From assembly GCA_000989525.1 (NCBI GenBank), contig LBON01000003.1:105033-169032 (forward strand): DNA of 64,000 nt. Reading direction: 5' to 3'. The translations under genes and the position numbers were made by a program. Origin of the DNA: a candidate division TM6 bacterium GW2011_GWF2_32_72 (GTDB lineage: Bacteria; Babelota; Babeliae; Babelales; GWF2-32-72). This document shows positions 20,741 through 29,634 of this stretch, one piece after another; the stretch's first letter is position 1, and each line of letters begins with the position of its first letter. Under the pieces are notes generated by a model. It was not told the DNA's origin, did no database searches, and worked only from the letters and a program-made list of their open reading frames with translations.

Positions 20741-21304
20741 ATGGTCATTAAAAAAACAACCAAACCCGCTGCAACAAAGACAAAAGAATCTACCGCACCT
20801 AAGGCAACAGCAGCTGCAACAACCAAGCCTTCCACAGTAAAGCCTTTGGCTCCTAAAACTGAATCAAAACCAGTTTCAGTAAAAAAAGTCGCTCAACCAA
20901 AATCAGTCAAAAAAAATGCCCCTCTTGCTCATGGCGTTGGCCGTAGAAAGAGCTCCGTGGCTCGTGTTTGGCTAAGACCTGGTTCTGGCAACATCGTGGT
21001 TAACGAAAGAGCTTTTGAAGTTTACTTCGACACAGCAGAAAACAGACTTACTGCAACCGCTCCAATTCGTGTTTACCCTCAAATGGCTCACTACGACATC
21101 TCCGTTGATGTTCAAGGAAGTGGTCCATGCGCCCAAGCAGATGCTGTTAAACTAGCAATCGCAAGAGCAATGGTAAAATTAGATGAAGCAACCAAGCCTA
21201 TATTTAAAAAGGCAGGCTTATTAACAGTTGATTCAAGATTAAAAGAACGTAAAAAACCTGGACAAAAAGGCGCACGTCGCAAGTTCCAATTCGTAAAACG
21301 TTAA
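20741..21304 (+). CDS. rpsI: 30S ribosomal protein S9 (uS9) with basic N-terminal extension
   Basis: The C-terminal 130 residues are a complete uS9: GVGRRKSSVARVWLRPGSG, VYPQMAHYDISVDVQGSG and the terminal tail KKPGQKGARRKFQFVKR that reaches the ribosomal P-site. Before this lies an unusual extension of about 57 residues built almost only of Lys, Ala, Pro, Thr and Val (VIKKTTKPAATKTKESTAPK), similar in style to histone H1 tails. The start at 20741 is chosen for its AAGGAAT ribosome-binding site and the promoter at 20660. The usual partner rplM (uL13) is not adjacent. A strong terminator follows. Confidence 0.95.
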   Translation: MVIKKTTKPAATKTKESTAPKATAAATTKPSTVKPLAPKTESKPVSVKKVAQPKSVKKNAPLAHGVGRRKSSVARVWLRPGSGNIVVNERAFEVYFDTAENRLTATAPIRVYPQMAHYDISVDVQGSGPCAQADAVKLAIARAMVKLDEATKPIFKKAGLLTVDSRLKERKKPGQKGARRKFQFVKR

Positions 21305-21325
21305 TTTTATATAGAAATAATATTA

Positions 21326-21352
21326 GGGTGGATTTGTTCCACCCTTTTTTTT
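21326..21352 (+). terminator. Rho-independent terminator of rpsI
   Basis: GGGTGGA (21326-21332) pairs with TCCACCC (21338-21344) around TTTGT, followed by eight T. Confidence 0.92.
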
Positions 21353-21374
21353 CCATCTTTTATAAGGAGAGATC

Positions 21375-21728
21375 ATGAAGCAATATCTACCAATTTTTTT
21401 TTTAACAAGTATCATATTTATCAATATATCGAATGCATCTGAACTACCAACAACACCAGTACAGCCCTCCATAGATGATATTACCAAACCTGTTGTTTTT
21501 TTCTTTATACAACAAGCTGAAGACAAAGCCTTTTCTGCAGATGCAATAATTGAAGATTGGATCAACAAAAACAATTTAGAACTAATGAAGAATTTTCTTG
21601 ATCGATTAAAGACGGAAGTTTCAGCCGAGACCTTCCAAGAACTCATGCATCCTTATGCCGAATATGCAAACAAGAAAACACAAAATAAAATGATGGCTAA
21701 TTTAATTATGAGCTACATAAAACCATAA
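21375..21728 (+). CDS. Small secreted protein, unknown function
   Basis: A 117-residue protein with a signal peptide (MKQYLPIFFLTSIIFINISNAS) and a mostly helical mature part (FIQQAEDKAFSADAIIEDWI). The ribosome-binding site is strong (TAAGGAGAGATC). The gene lies behind the rpsI terminator, so it needs its own promoter in a very short gap or depends on read-through. No domain is recognised. Confidence 0.75.
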   Translation: MKQYLPIFFLTSIIFINISNASELPTTPVQPSIDDITKPVVFFFIQQAEDKAFSADAIIEDWINKNNLELMKNFLDRLKTEVSAETFQELMHPYAEYANKKTQNKMMANLIMSYIKP

Positions 21729-21785
21729 AATAAAAATACAAAAACTAAGCCTAAACAACAAAAGAAGTGCGACTACCAACAAAAC

Positions 21786-21815
21786 CTTGCCCAAACTTAA
21801 CGTATATTGTTAGAA
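21786..21815 (+). promoter_or_regulatory. Promoter of the gene at 21863
   Basis: TTGCCC and TAGAAT are 18 nt apart, about 50 nt upstream of the ATG. Confidence 0.45.
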
Positions 21816-21862
21816 TCTTTATAGAAACTAATTTATAGTTTTTTCATACAAATGGAGGCAAT

Positions 21863-22285
21863 ATGAAAAAGATCCTAACAAAGTTATTTATTATAACTTT
21901 TATTTTTTCAACAACGTTTAAAATAAACGCCGTCTGGCTTGGTAAATGTAAAGATGCGCCAAACAAAATTCTTAAACGAGAATGTTTTGAACAAGAAATG
22001 AAATCAATCAAAAATAAATTAAATAATGAAAATACACGAAAATTAAATTTAGCAAGAAGTATTGATGAATATAAAACTCAATCGGATGTAAAACAAGATA
22101 TGTCCAAGATCGATACAGAAATCGACAATATGGCCGATCAAATTCGCGATCTTAAAAAACAAAGGCCTCAAACAAACGCTATAAAAAATAAAATTGAAGA
22201 CACATTAGAAACAAGAGACAATCTAAAAAATTTACACAAATCTCTTCACTCCTTATATGAAGATATGGCAAAAACAAAAAATTAA
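21863..22285 (+). CDS. Small secreted coiled-coil protein
   Basis: A 140-residue protein with a signal peptide (KLFIITFIFSTTFKINA). Two Cys follow near the mature N-terminus (GKCKDAPNKILKREC). A long charged coiled coil then covers nearly all the rest (ENTRKLNLARSIDEYKTQ, DTEIDNMADQIRDLKKQ). The ribosome-binding site is ATGGAGGCAAT. A promoter-like element lies upstream and a shared terminator downstream, so it is a single-gene unit. Function unknown. Confidence 0.8.
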   Translation: MKKILTKLFIITFIFSTTFKINAVWLGKCKDAPNKILKRECFEQEMKSIKNKLNNENTRKLNLARSIDEYKTQSDVKQDMSKIDTEIDNMADQIRDLKKQRPQTNAIKNKIEDTLETRDNLKNLHKSLHSLYEDMAKTKN

Positions 22286-22301
22286 GTTAAAAAAACACAT
22301 T

Positions 22302-22332
22302 AAAAAGCCTCTTGCAAAACAAGAGGCTTTTT
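22302..22332. terminator. Bidirectional terminator
   Basis: A 13-bp perfect stem, AAAAAGCCTCTTG with CAAGAGGCTTTTT around CAAAA, with T-runs on both strands. It serves the plus-strand gene ending at 22285 and the small minus-strand gene ending at 22348. Confidence 0.9.
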
Positions 22333-22347
22333 AATTTTTACAATTTA

Positions 22348-22479
22348 TTATTTTTTTTCTATCATGCTTGATGCTGATCGTTTAACAGGCTTATAATTTA
22401 TAGTAAGAACAAAAACAAAAACTATCGAAACACCTGTCAAAACAGCCGTCCAAACTCTAGACTTATTCTTTTTCTTCAA
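22348..22479 (-). CDS. Small single-span membrane protein (43 aa), TTG start
   Basis: A 43-residue reading frame starts with TTG at 22479, just behind an AGGGTG ribosome-binding site five nt upstream, and an in-frame TGA excludes any longer form. The product has a basic N-terminus (MKKKNKSRVW), one hydrophobic helix (TAVLTGVSIVFVFVLTI) and a basic tail (NYKPVKRSASSMIEKK). It ends 15 nt from a bidirectional terminator that has a T-run on this strand, which supports it being a real gene. It resembles no family I know. Confidence 0.55.
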   Translation of the reverse strand: MKKKNKSRVWTAVLTGVSIVFVFVLTINYKPVKRSASSMIEKK

Positions 22480-22730
22480 TTTTCACCCTTCAAACTAGCT
22501 TATTTAGCTTTTTTCCGAATACTTAACATTAAGTTTACAATATATTAAAAAACTGTCAAAGGGCTTCCGAAAGCTCATTCTATCAAGAATCTAAACCAAT
22601 CACCTATCTAAATTGATCTGTTTTAGACTAACTACATACTGATTGATCCGTAAATCTAGAACTATTCGAATAAAACAATTTACTCTTTTAATCCAGATAG
22701 TTTATTCTTGAATAAAATCCAGGAGCCCAA

Positions 22731-23837
22731 ATGAATCAAATTCAAGAACAAAACGATCAAAAATTACTGCAATATATCGAGATTTCGATACTATTGCACA
22801 TTCTCCTTTTAGCTCTTTTTTTACTTTTTTCAATTTTAAACGATGAAAAACGCAAGGAAAGAGCTCTTGAACAAGAAAAATTAGCTGCGCAAAAAGAATA
22901 TCAAATAATACAAATTAAAGAATTACCCCAATATGACCTATCTTCCCAACATGGAACAACTGAAAATTATCAAGATATACCTGAATTTAAAAAAGAAGAC
23001 GGCGAAAAAACCCAACCAGAACTAAATATCTCTGCAGAAAAACCTCAAAAATCAACCCAAAAACACACGGCTGAAGAAATTAAAGAAACTACAAGACAAA
23101 TAGAACAAACAAACCCAAAAGAAAAATTTGACACTAAAAAAGATGAATTAAAAAAATCCAAGGATTTAAAAACCAACGACGTTGAATCAAAAACTGAGCA
23201 AAATCAAGAACCTGAACCAGTTAAAGCAACAAAAAATGAACCAAAAACAACCATAGAGCAACCTACCGATCAAACAGAAAAAACACTGCCGCAAAAAGTA
23301 ATATCTAAACCCAAACCAAAGCCTCGTCCAAAAGAATCAATAGCGATGAGATTACCTAAAATTAAACAAGATGGATCTGGCAAAAAAAATGCATCACCAA
23401 TAACTTTGCCTGATATCGCTACGGGTTTTTTAAACTATCTTGACGATCGAACAAAAGATCGCATAAAAGAAGCCGCAAACCCATTTGCAGATCTAGCACA
23501 AATCAAGATGGCCAGTTACCTTCAAAAAATAAATTGGTATTTGCAAAATTCCTGCAAAATATATAGCGAACAAATTTTATTAGAAAAAGAAGTTGATCAA
23601 ATTATTGTTCTTCACCTTGTTATTAATAAAAATGGGACAATTTCTGAATGTTCAATTTCACCACGGATTAGCCCATACAACCTTGAGATATTAGTTCATA
23701 AAATCTTAAGTAAGGCTGGACCGTTCCCACCCGTTCCAGAACATTTAAACAAAGAGCAATTCGTACTTGATATGCCAATTAAAATTAATATGCCAGAAGG
23801 AATGGGCAAACCCCAATTTTACGTTGGATCCAACTAA
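22731..23837 (+). CDS. TonB-like energy-transducing protein
   Basis: A 368-residue protein with a single N-terminal transmembrane helix (about 17-38, EISILLHILLLALFLLF). A very long Glu/Lys/Pro/Thr-rich periplasm-spanning region includes PKPKPRPK. A C-terminal domain of TonB/TolA C type follows (IIVLHLVINKNGTISECSI, then AGPFPPVPEHLNKEQF and LDMPIKI). TonB proteins pass proton-motive energy from ExbB/ExbD to outer-membrane receptors; TolA uses TolQ/TolR. No exbBD or tolQR lies in this window, so the partner system is open. The start has AGGAG eight nt upstream. Confidence 0.82.
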   Translation: MNQIQEQNDQKLLQYIEISILLHILLLALFLLFSILNDEKRKERALEQEKLAAQKEYQIIQIKELPQYDLSSQHGTTENYQDIPEFKKEDGEKTQPELNISAEKPQKSTQKHTAEEIKETTRQIEQTNPKEKFDTKKDELKKSKDLKTNDVESKTEQNQEPEPVKATKNEPKTTIEQPTDQTEKTLPQKVISKPKPKPRPKESIAMRLPKIKQDGSGKKNASPITLPDIATGFLNYLDDRTKDRIKEAANPFADLAQIKMASYLQKINWYLQNSCKIYSEQILLEKEVDQIIVLHLVINKNGTISECSISPRISPYNLEILVHKILSKAGPFPPVPEHLNKEQFVLDMPIKINMPEGMGKPQFYVGSN

Positions 23838-24158
23838 CGCAAATCTTGACCAATACAAGTTTAAAAATATTATCGAACAATAAATTTAATATAAAAATCA
23901 CAAACAAATAAAATAAACAAAGTGAAAAATATTTTCGCTTCATTACGTCTAATAACAAAATTAGCAAACATCAATTCGAGCTACACAACTAGATAACCCT
24001 TCAAGGTCAGTACTTTTAACTATAAACACCTAAACCATCAACCACTCAAATACTTTTAAAACCAAAAGACAAACCTTGTCTTTACTTTTTGCTTAAAAAG
24101 ATTATTTTTTTAATAAAAAAATACGACATTTAATAAAAATATTGTTCAAAGGAAAACA
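23838..24158. other. Gene-free stretch
   Basis: About 320 nt of AT-rich sequence. A hydrophobic minus-strand frame here (23785-23967) overlaps the end of the TonB-like gene and has no ribosome-binding site, so I do not call it. No terminator, repeat or RNA gene is evident. The promoter of the gene at 24159 probably lies near its 3' end. Confidence 0.4.
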
Positions 24159-24959
24159 GTGAATATTCCAATTATTAAAAAAGACATAGCTCAATTGCTT
24201 CTACTGATATCTATCTCAACACTGAATTATACAAATGATGTACGTGAAGCCTTTTACACTCCATACATAGAAGATTTAGGTGGTTTTGATTTCGATGATG
24301 AAACAGAATCAGCACCGAATTCATATGATTCATATAAAACACAAGATCTAAATAATTTTTTTGATGAAGATGAAATAACCATAAATCCTACAAACGATTC
24401 AATAGAACCAAAAACCAATGTTGAAAAAAATCAAGATGAAAAACAAAAACATAAAAAAAGAAAAAAACAGAATAAAAAAAAGAAACCTCAACAATCCAAT
24501 TTAACAGAATTAATTGAAGAACAACCTCAAACACCTTCTATAACCAAAAAAGACCTTCTTATGTATGAAAAAACAATAAAAAGTCTTATTTTTGCGTTTC
24601 CTGATTATAAAAATTATATAAAATATGTAAAAACTTTAAACTTACTGGACCCAGTTATACAAAAATACTGCGAACATTCACCTGAATGCCAACAATTAAT
24701 GCTAGAAATATTAATTATAGATGCCCAACAAAAGAAATCGCTAAAAGTTAATGATGAATTGGAAGAAAAAATTCTGCAAACCATGATCAATTTATCGCCC
24801 GAAAGAACTAAAGACTTAACAGAAGAGAAAGTAAAAGATATAAGACATTTTTTTGATGAAGCTGAAAAACAAATACAACAACCAGGCGAAATGCAAACAA
24901 AAATTTATTTAAACCTTCTGAAAATAATACAGATCATAAAAAAAGAATGTAATTTTTAA
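24159..24959 (+). CDS. Hypothetical protein with Lys-rich linker, possibly exported
   Basis: A 266-residue protein starting with GTG behind AAAGGAAAACA. The N-terminus is mildly hydrophobic (IAQLLLLISISTLNYT) and may be a weak signal peptide. An acidic segment (DLGGFDFDDETES) is followed by a strongly basic run of Lys/Gln (about residues 92-115, KQKHKKRKKQNKKKKPQ). A C-terminal helical domain of about 140 residues then carries a few Cys (YCEHSPECQQL, KKECNF). No family is recognised. It is isolated, with long gene-free sequence before it. Confidence 0.72.
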   Translation: MNIPIIKKDIAQLLLLISISTLNYTNDVREAFYTPYIEDLGGFDFDDETESAPNSYDSYKTQDLNNFFDEDEITINPTNDSIEPKTNVEKNQDEKQKHKKRKKQNKKKKPQQSNLTELIEEQPQTPSITKKDLLMYEKTIKSLIFAFPDYKNYIKYVKTLNLLDPVIQKYCEHSPECQQLMLEILIIDAQQKKSLKVNDELEEKILQTMINLSPERTKDLTEEKVKDIRHFFDEAEKQIQQPGEMQTKIYLNLLKIIQIIKKECNF

Positions 24960-25094
24960 AAAATTCAAAATTAATAATGCACAGACAATCTTTTGTTAAA
25001 TAATAATATTCAAAACACTCTAGTATAGACATTTGTTATAAACCAAATTATAAATGATTGACTCAATGATCTTTTTGATTAAAAAGGAGCAATC

Positions 25095-26432
25095 ATGGCA
25101 GAGATAGTAATTCTAGGGGCAGGCCTTACTGGACTTTCTGCAGCCTATCATCTAGAAAAACAAGGTTTTTTTGATTACAAAATATTTGAAAAAGAAAATG
25201 AACCCGGTGGCCTCTGTAGGTCTATTACACAAGATGGATTTACATTTGATTACACAGGTCATTTATTACATATTAATGATGAATATTTCACAGAATTTTC
25301 CAACGATATTTTTGGACTTGATCAATTCAACCATTTAAGTCGAAAATCCTGGATATACTCCCAAGAAACTTATACTCCTTACCCTTATCAAATAAACCTT
25401 TATGGATTGCCAACACAAACAATAGTTGAATGCATCAAAGGCTTTATTCAAAAGAATCCTCAAAATACAGAAACTAAAACATTTGTTGATTGGGTTATGA
25501 ATAATTTTGGTGCAGGTTTTGCTAAACACTTTTTCTTTCCATATCAAAGCAAAATATTTGATTTTGATGTAGAAAAACTATCTGCTTCCTGGACAGGGAG
25601 ATTTGTTCCAAGCACAAGTTTAGAAGACATAATTACAGGATCAATTAAAAAACCGATAGATCAAGAAATTGGATATAATTGCAAATTCCATTACCCCAAA
25701 GCAGGTGGAATTAATTTTTTAATAAAAAAAATATCCAGCAAACTAAGAAATCCAATTCAAACAAATTTTGAATCAAAGACAATTGATCTTAAAAACAAAA
25801 AAATCACATTTAAAAATGGTCATGTAGAAAGCTTTAACAAAACAATTTCAACAATACCTTTAGACATTTTTTTAAAACAAACTCAAAATAAAGAACTTGT
25901 TAAAGCTGCAAATAAACTTTTATGCAACACCGTCTTAAATTTTAATATAGGTGTGAATCATCCAAATCTTTCTGAAAAACATTGGATTTACTATCCAGAA
26001 ATTAAATACCCATTTTATCGCGCAGGTTTTCCACATAATTTTTCAGACTCAATGGCACCAAAAAATTGTAGTTCAATGTATGGAGAAATCTCCTTTTTAA
26101 ATAAAAACACAGACTTTCAAAAAGAACAATTAACAACAGCTTTGGATTCCATAAAAAAAACTCTTAAGATAAATAATCACGAAATAACAACAGAAAACAT
26201 TCTCACATTAAAACACGCTTACGTTATTTATGATGAATGGCGAGATAACAATCTTGAAAAAATCCTTTCAACTCTAGAAACACAAAATATCATTTCTACT
26301 GGCCGATACGGTGCCTGGAAATATTCAAGCATGCAAGAAGCAATTCTAGATGGAAGAGAATCAACAAGTAAATTAATCTTTCAACTTTCAAACAACCTGC
26401 AAAAAAAGAGGCATAATGAACAAATTTTATAA
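25095..26432 (+). CDS. FAD-dependent amine oxidase/UDP-galactopyranose mutase-like protein
   Basis: A 445-residue flavoprotein. The N-terminal dinucleotide-binding motif GAGLTGLSAAYHLEKQG and the following EKENEPGGLCRS are typical of the NAD(P)-binding-like amine oxidase/protoporphyrinogen oxidase superfamily. GHLLHINDEYF and the later GRYGAWKYSSMQEAILDG (FAD-contacting C-terminal motif) complete the fold. The next gene, a sugar-nucleotide epimerase, overlaps it by 17 nt, so the substrate is more likely a nucleotide sugar or surface polysaccharide precursor than porphyrin. The ribosome-binding site is AAAAAGGAGCAATC. Confidence 0.85.
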   Translation: MAEIVILGAGLTGLSAAYHLEKQGFFDYKIFEKENEPGGLCRSITQDGFTFDYTGHLLHINDEYFTEFSNDIFGLDQFNHLSRKSWIYSQETYTPYPYQINLYGLPTQTIVECIKGFIQKNPQNTETKTFVDWVMNNFGAGFAKHFFFPYQSKIFDFDVEKLSASWTGRFVPSTSLEDIITGSIKKPIDQEIGYNCKFHYPKAGGINFLIKKISSKLRNPIQTNFESKTIDLKNKKITFKNGHVESFNKTISTIPLDIFLKQTQNKELVKAANKLLCNTVLNFNIGVNHPNLSEKHWIYYPEIKYPFYRAGFPHNFSDSMAPKNCSSMYGEISFLNKNTDFQKEQLTTALDSIKKTLKINNHEITTENILTLKHAYVIYDEWRDNNLEKILSTLETQNIISTGRYGAWKYSSMQEAILDGRESTSKLIFQLSNNLQKKRHNEQIL

Positions 26433-27306
26433 AAATAAATCGATATTGGTTTCAGGTGGGGCTGGATTTATTGGCTCTACAATTTGCAAAAAATTAGTCT
26501 CTCTTGATGCAAAGGTTACTGTTTTAGACAATCTTTCTTCAGGAAACTTAAATAATTTAAAAGAAATACAAGACAAAATTGAATTTATCAAAGGCGATGT
26601 ACGCTGCAAAAAAACTTGTCTGCAAGCGGCTCAAAACAAACATGTCATTTTCCATTTGGCAGCTCTAGTTTCTGTCCCCGAATCAGTTGAAAAACCAAGA
26701 GAATGCCATGAGAACAACGTCGATGGAACATTTAATCTATTAGAGGCCGCAAATTTGACCGGTGTTGAAAGTTTTATATTCTCTTCATCTTCAGCTGTTT
26801 ATGGCAAACAAACCGAAGCCTGTCATGAAAATATGATGCCTAATCCGGAATCTCCATATGGGGCTTCAAAGTTAATTGGTGAAATTTTATGTAAACAATT
26901 TGCGATCAATACTAATTTAAAGACTGTTTGCTTACGATACTTTAATGTTTTTGGCCCAAATCAAAATCCAAAGGGTTCTTATGCAGCTGTTGTTGCCAAA
27001 TTCAAAGATTGCATGATCAATAATCAAGACATCAACATTTTTGGAGATGGCCTGCAAACAAGAGATTTTATTCCTGTAGAACAAGTTGTAGAAGCAAACT
27101 TAAAAGCAGCGATGCTACCTAAAGAAAAAATGGGTGGTGAAATCTTTAACGTGGCCACGGGCAAAAGCATAACCCTCCTTGAATTAATCGACACATTAAA
27201 AAAAGATTTTCCACATTTTACAGGAACAATTAAAACGGGTATAGATAGACCTGGCGATTTAAGGCATTCAAGCGCAAATTGCAATAAATTAAAAGAATTA
27301 ATGTGA
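26416..27306 (+). CDS. NAD-dependent epimerase/dehydratase (UDP-glucose 4-epimerase-like)
   Basis: A 296-residue extended short-chain dehydrogenase. GGAGFIGSTICKKLV binds NAD. The catalytic Ser/Thr region is SSSSAVYG, and the YxxxK pair is in SPYGASKLIGE. RYFNVFGPNQNPKG and TRDFIPVEQVV are typical of UDP-hexose/UDP-HexNAc 4-epimerases. The C-terminus is slightly short compared with the usual 310-340 residues. It starts inside the preceding flavoprotein gene (17-nt overlap, AAAGAGGCATA in front), so the two act in one pathway, probably cell-surface glycan precursor synthesis. Confidence 0.9.
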   Translation: MNKFYKNKSILVSGGAGFIGSTICKKLVSLDAKVTVLDNLSSGNLNNLKEIQDKIEFIKGDVRCKKTCLQAAQNKHVIFHLAALVSVPESVEKPRECHENNVDGTFNLLEAANLTGVESFIFSSSSAVYGKQTEACHENMMPNPESPYGASKLIGEILCKQFAINTNLKTVCLRYFNVFGPNQNPKGSYAAVVAKFKDCMINNQDINIFGDGLQTRDFIPVEQVVEANLKAAMLPKEKMGGEIFNVATGKSITLLELIDTLKKDFPHFTGTIKTGIDRPGDLRHSSANCNKLKELM

Positions 27307-27311
27307 CAAAA

Positions 27312-27338
27312 AAGAGGCTGCCAATTCGGCAGCCTCTT
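27312..27338. terminator. Bidirectional terminator
   Basis: An 11-bp stem AAGAGGCTGCC/GGCAGCCTCTT with loop AATTC. On the minus strand it is followed by six T; on the plus strand the T-run is weak. It separates two convergent genes. Confidence 0.85.
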
Positions 27339-27362
27339 CTAAACTTAAATATCAAAAATTAT

Positions 27363-28091
27363 TTAAGCAATCCTGCATTTAAGCAAATTTGCAATCTTAA
27401 GAACAAGTTCAGCTCTGGCCCTCAAAGTAAACAAATAAGCCAATTCAAATGTAAGTCGAGGATCAACCTGCTCTATGGTGCGGCACATCGCTTTAAAATG
27501 AGCCATATAAAACCTAGCTAAAATATCGCTCTTAGGACTAAAATTATAAAAATCGCAAATCTTATTTACATCATAGCCATTCTTGAATAATTGAACGACT
27601 GGGTGTTTTTTTTCAAAATTAACTAACTCATCCGGTTCTAATTTTCGACTTTTAAATGCATTGAATAATAATGTTGCATATTCTTCTAGTTCTTCAGCTA
27701 ATTCTAAATTGAAACTTTGATCTATTTTCAAATCAATACTTGTGGAAGGCGTTACATTAAAACTTGCACGAGTAACTTTAATAGAATCAGATTCAACAAG
27801 AAGTGCTTGATTCATGATTTGATTATTTTCACGAAGCGGTTCCACTTCTTGAAAAGACAACTTTTTCTTTGCATTGTTTACAACAACTGGTGCGGGCTGA
27901 TGTTGTCTTGGAGCTTGGTTATGCAAAGGATTAGGACCACGCCTTAATACCTTTGCCGCCAAAGCCGCAGATCTGCCTGGCCTGGCCACAAATTGGCCTG
28001 GACCAGCTACACGTCTGCCTGGCTCTCTTAAGGAGCCATTTAAGTTCAAAACACCCAAAACAAGCATCGAAAAAAGAACTTTCTTTAACAT
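27363..28091 (-). CDS. Secreted protein with Arg/Pro-rich N-terminal linker
   Basis: A 242-residue protein with a signal peptide (MLKKVLFSMLVLGVLNLNGS). An Arg/Gly/Pro/Ala-rich linker follows (EPGRRVAGPGQFVARPGRSA, then QAPRQHQPAPVVV) and then a helical C-terminal domain of about 130 residues (LELAEELEEYATLLFNAFK). The linker is unusually GC-rich for this window, and its DNA shows short CCTGGCC-type repeats. The ribosome-binding site is TGGAGAAAATCT. No domain is recognised. The transcript ends at the strong hairpin at 27312. Confidence 0.78.
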   Translation of the reverse strand: MLKKVLFSMLVLGVLNLNGSLREPGRRVAGPGQFVARPGRSAALAAKVLRRGPNPLHNQAPRQHQPAPVVVNNAKKKLSFQEVEPLRENNQIMNQALLVESDSIKVTRASFNVTPSTSIDLKIDQSFNLELAEELEEYATLLFNAFKSRKLEPDELVNFEKKHPVVQLFKNGYDVNKICDFYNFSPKSDILARFYMAHFKAMCRTIEQVDPRLTFELAYLFTLRARAELVLKIANLLKCRIA

Positions 28092-28276
28092 AGATTTTCT
28101 CCATTTAATTAAATAATATTTAGACTAAAAAAATACATATAGACATATTAACACAAGCAAAATTTAAATCAACAGCTCAACTAAAAAGGCATCTTTAAGG
28201 CTCTACAAGCCCGCGCCCTCTGTTTTTTGCCATTTCAAAGCTCAATATAAAAAAACATTATCCAAAAGGGGCATCA

Positions 28277-28402
28277 ATGGAAGCAATTCAACAAAAACAT
28301 AAAAACTTACTTCACCCAGAAAAACATGCTATACTAAACAACATATTAAAGCGAATTTCCCAAAATAGATTAATTTTAAAAACAAAGAAGATGTATGAAT
28401 AA
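28277..28402 (+). CDS. Possible small protein (41 aa) overlapping the dnaJ start
   Basis: A 41-codon frame starts at 28277 behind AAAAGGGGCATCA and ends with TAA at 28400-28402, overlapping the dnaJ ATG (28395) by 8 nt, as in translational coupling. The product is basic ([28 protein letters not shown]) and resembles no known family. Against it, an extended -10-like TGCTATACT at about 28327 lies within the frame and could be the dnaJ promoter. I consider the gene possible, not established. Confidence 0.35.
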   Translation: MEAIQQKHKNLLHPEKHAILNNILKRISQNRLILKTKKMYE

Positions 28403-29549
28403 GAGAGATTATTATGACATCTTAGGTGTCTCAAAAACGGCAACCCAAGATGAAATCAAAAAAGCTTACAGAAAACTTGCTATAAAATATCACCCAGATA
28501 AAAATCCTGGAGATAATACTGCAGAAGAAAAATTTAAAGAGGCTGCAGAAGCCTATGAAATTCTTTCTGATCAACAAAAACGTAAAAATTACGACCAATT
28601 CGGTCATGCTGGAGCACAAGGTTTTGGCGGTGGAAATGGAGGCTTTGGTGGCTTTAATGCTCAAGGCATGAACATGGATGATATTTTTGAAAATTTTGGA
28701 GATATTTTTGGAGATATTTTTGGCGGTGGGGTAAAAAAAACTCGTCGTAAAAAAGGAGCACCAACTCCAAAACAAGGACATGATTTAGCAAAAGATATCC
28801 AAATTTCACTAAAAGAATCCTTTTTAGGTACAAAAAAAGAAATTGGATACACCCATTTTGTGGAATGTAACGAGTGTTTAGGTAAAGGAACAGCCAAAGG
28901 CTCAAGCATTCAAGAATGTACAACTTGCGAAGGAACTGGCCAAATCCATAAAAGCCAAGGATTCTTTGCATTTAGTCAAACTTGTGGATCTTGTAATGGC
29001 CAAGGGTTTTTTATACCAAATCCATGCGGCAAATGTCATGGCCAAACTAGAATTCAAAAATTTGAAAAGTTTACTGTAAATATTCCAAAAGGCATTGTTG
29101 ACGGTGTTGATTTAAAAATACCTGGCAAAGGCGATGCTGGAATATTTGGAGGCAAAACTGGCGACTTATATTTAAAAGTTCAAATCCTTGAAAACCCAAA
29201 ATTCAAACGTGTTGGTAATGATATTGAATGCAAAGTTCTTCTAACATACCCTCAATTAGTTTTAGGTTCTAACATAGAAATTGAAAATATCGATGAAAGC
29301 AAAGAAACAATCAAAATTCCAAAAGGTTGTCCTGTTGGGGAACGAATTATCATAAAAGACAAGGGCTTTACAAGCTTACGCAACATAAATGTAAAAGGAA
29401 ATTTAGTTGTAATCACAGAATGTGATATCCCAAAAAAATTAACACCTGAAGCAAAAGAAGCCATAAAAAAATATTCCGATTTAATCGGAACTAAGGTTGA
29501 AAATGATGGCGGAAGCATCATGGGTTTTTTTAAAAAGTTTTTAGGCTAA
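28395..29549 (+). CDS. dnaJ: Chaperone protein DnaJ
   Basis: Co-chaperone that stimulates DnaK ATPase and delivers unfolded clients. The J domain covers residues 1-70 with HPD in [12 protein letters not shown] Gly/Phe-rich region follows ([15 protein letters not shown]). The zinc-binding domain has four CxxCxGxG-type repeats ([32 protein letters not shown]), the last one lacking the final Gly. The C-terminal client-binding domains are complete. The 384-residue length is normal. dnaK and grpE are not in this window, and I see no CIRCE element upstream. Confidence 0.97.
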   Translation: MNKRDYYDILGVSKTATQDEIKKAYRKLAIKYHPDKNPGDNTAEEKFKEAAEAYEILSDQQKRKNYDQFGHAGAQGFGGGNGGFGGFNAQGMNMDDIFENFGDIFGDIFGGGVKKTRRKKGAPTPKQGHDLAKDIQISLKESFLGTKKEIGYTHFVECNECLGKGTAKGSSIQECTTCEGTGQIHKSQGFFAFSQTCGSCNGQGFFIPNPCGKCHGQTRIQKFEKFTVNIPKGIVDGVDLKIPGKGDAGIFGGKTGDLYLKVQILENPKFKRVGNDIECKVLLTYPQLVLGSNIEIENIDESKETIKIPKGCPVGERIIIKDKGFTSLRNINVKGNLVVITECDIPKKLTPEAKEAIKKYSDLIGTKVENDGGSIMGFFKKFLG

Positions 29550-29634
29550 AGCAAAAGCGAATTGACAAAAATACAGAAATGTTTAACCTCCAACCCAAAC
29601 ATTTAAACAAAACAAAAACAATTTAAAGGGTTTT

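Noticed and set aside
23785-23967. Hydrophobic 60-codon frame on the minus strand
   Set aside because: It overlaps the 3' end of the TonB-like gene by about 50 nt and lacks a ribosome-binding site; AT-rich sequence often gives such hydrophobic frames.
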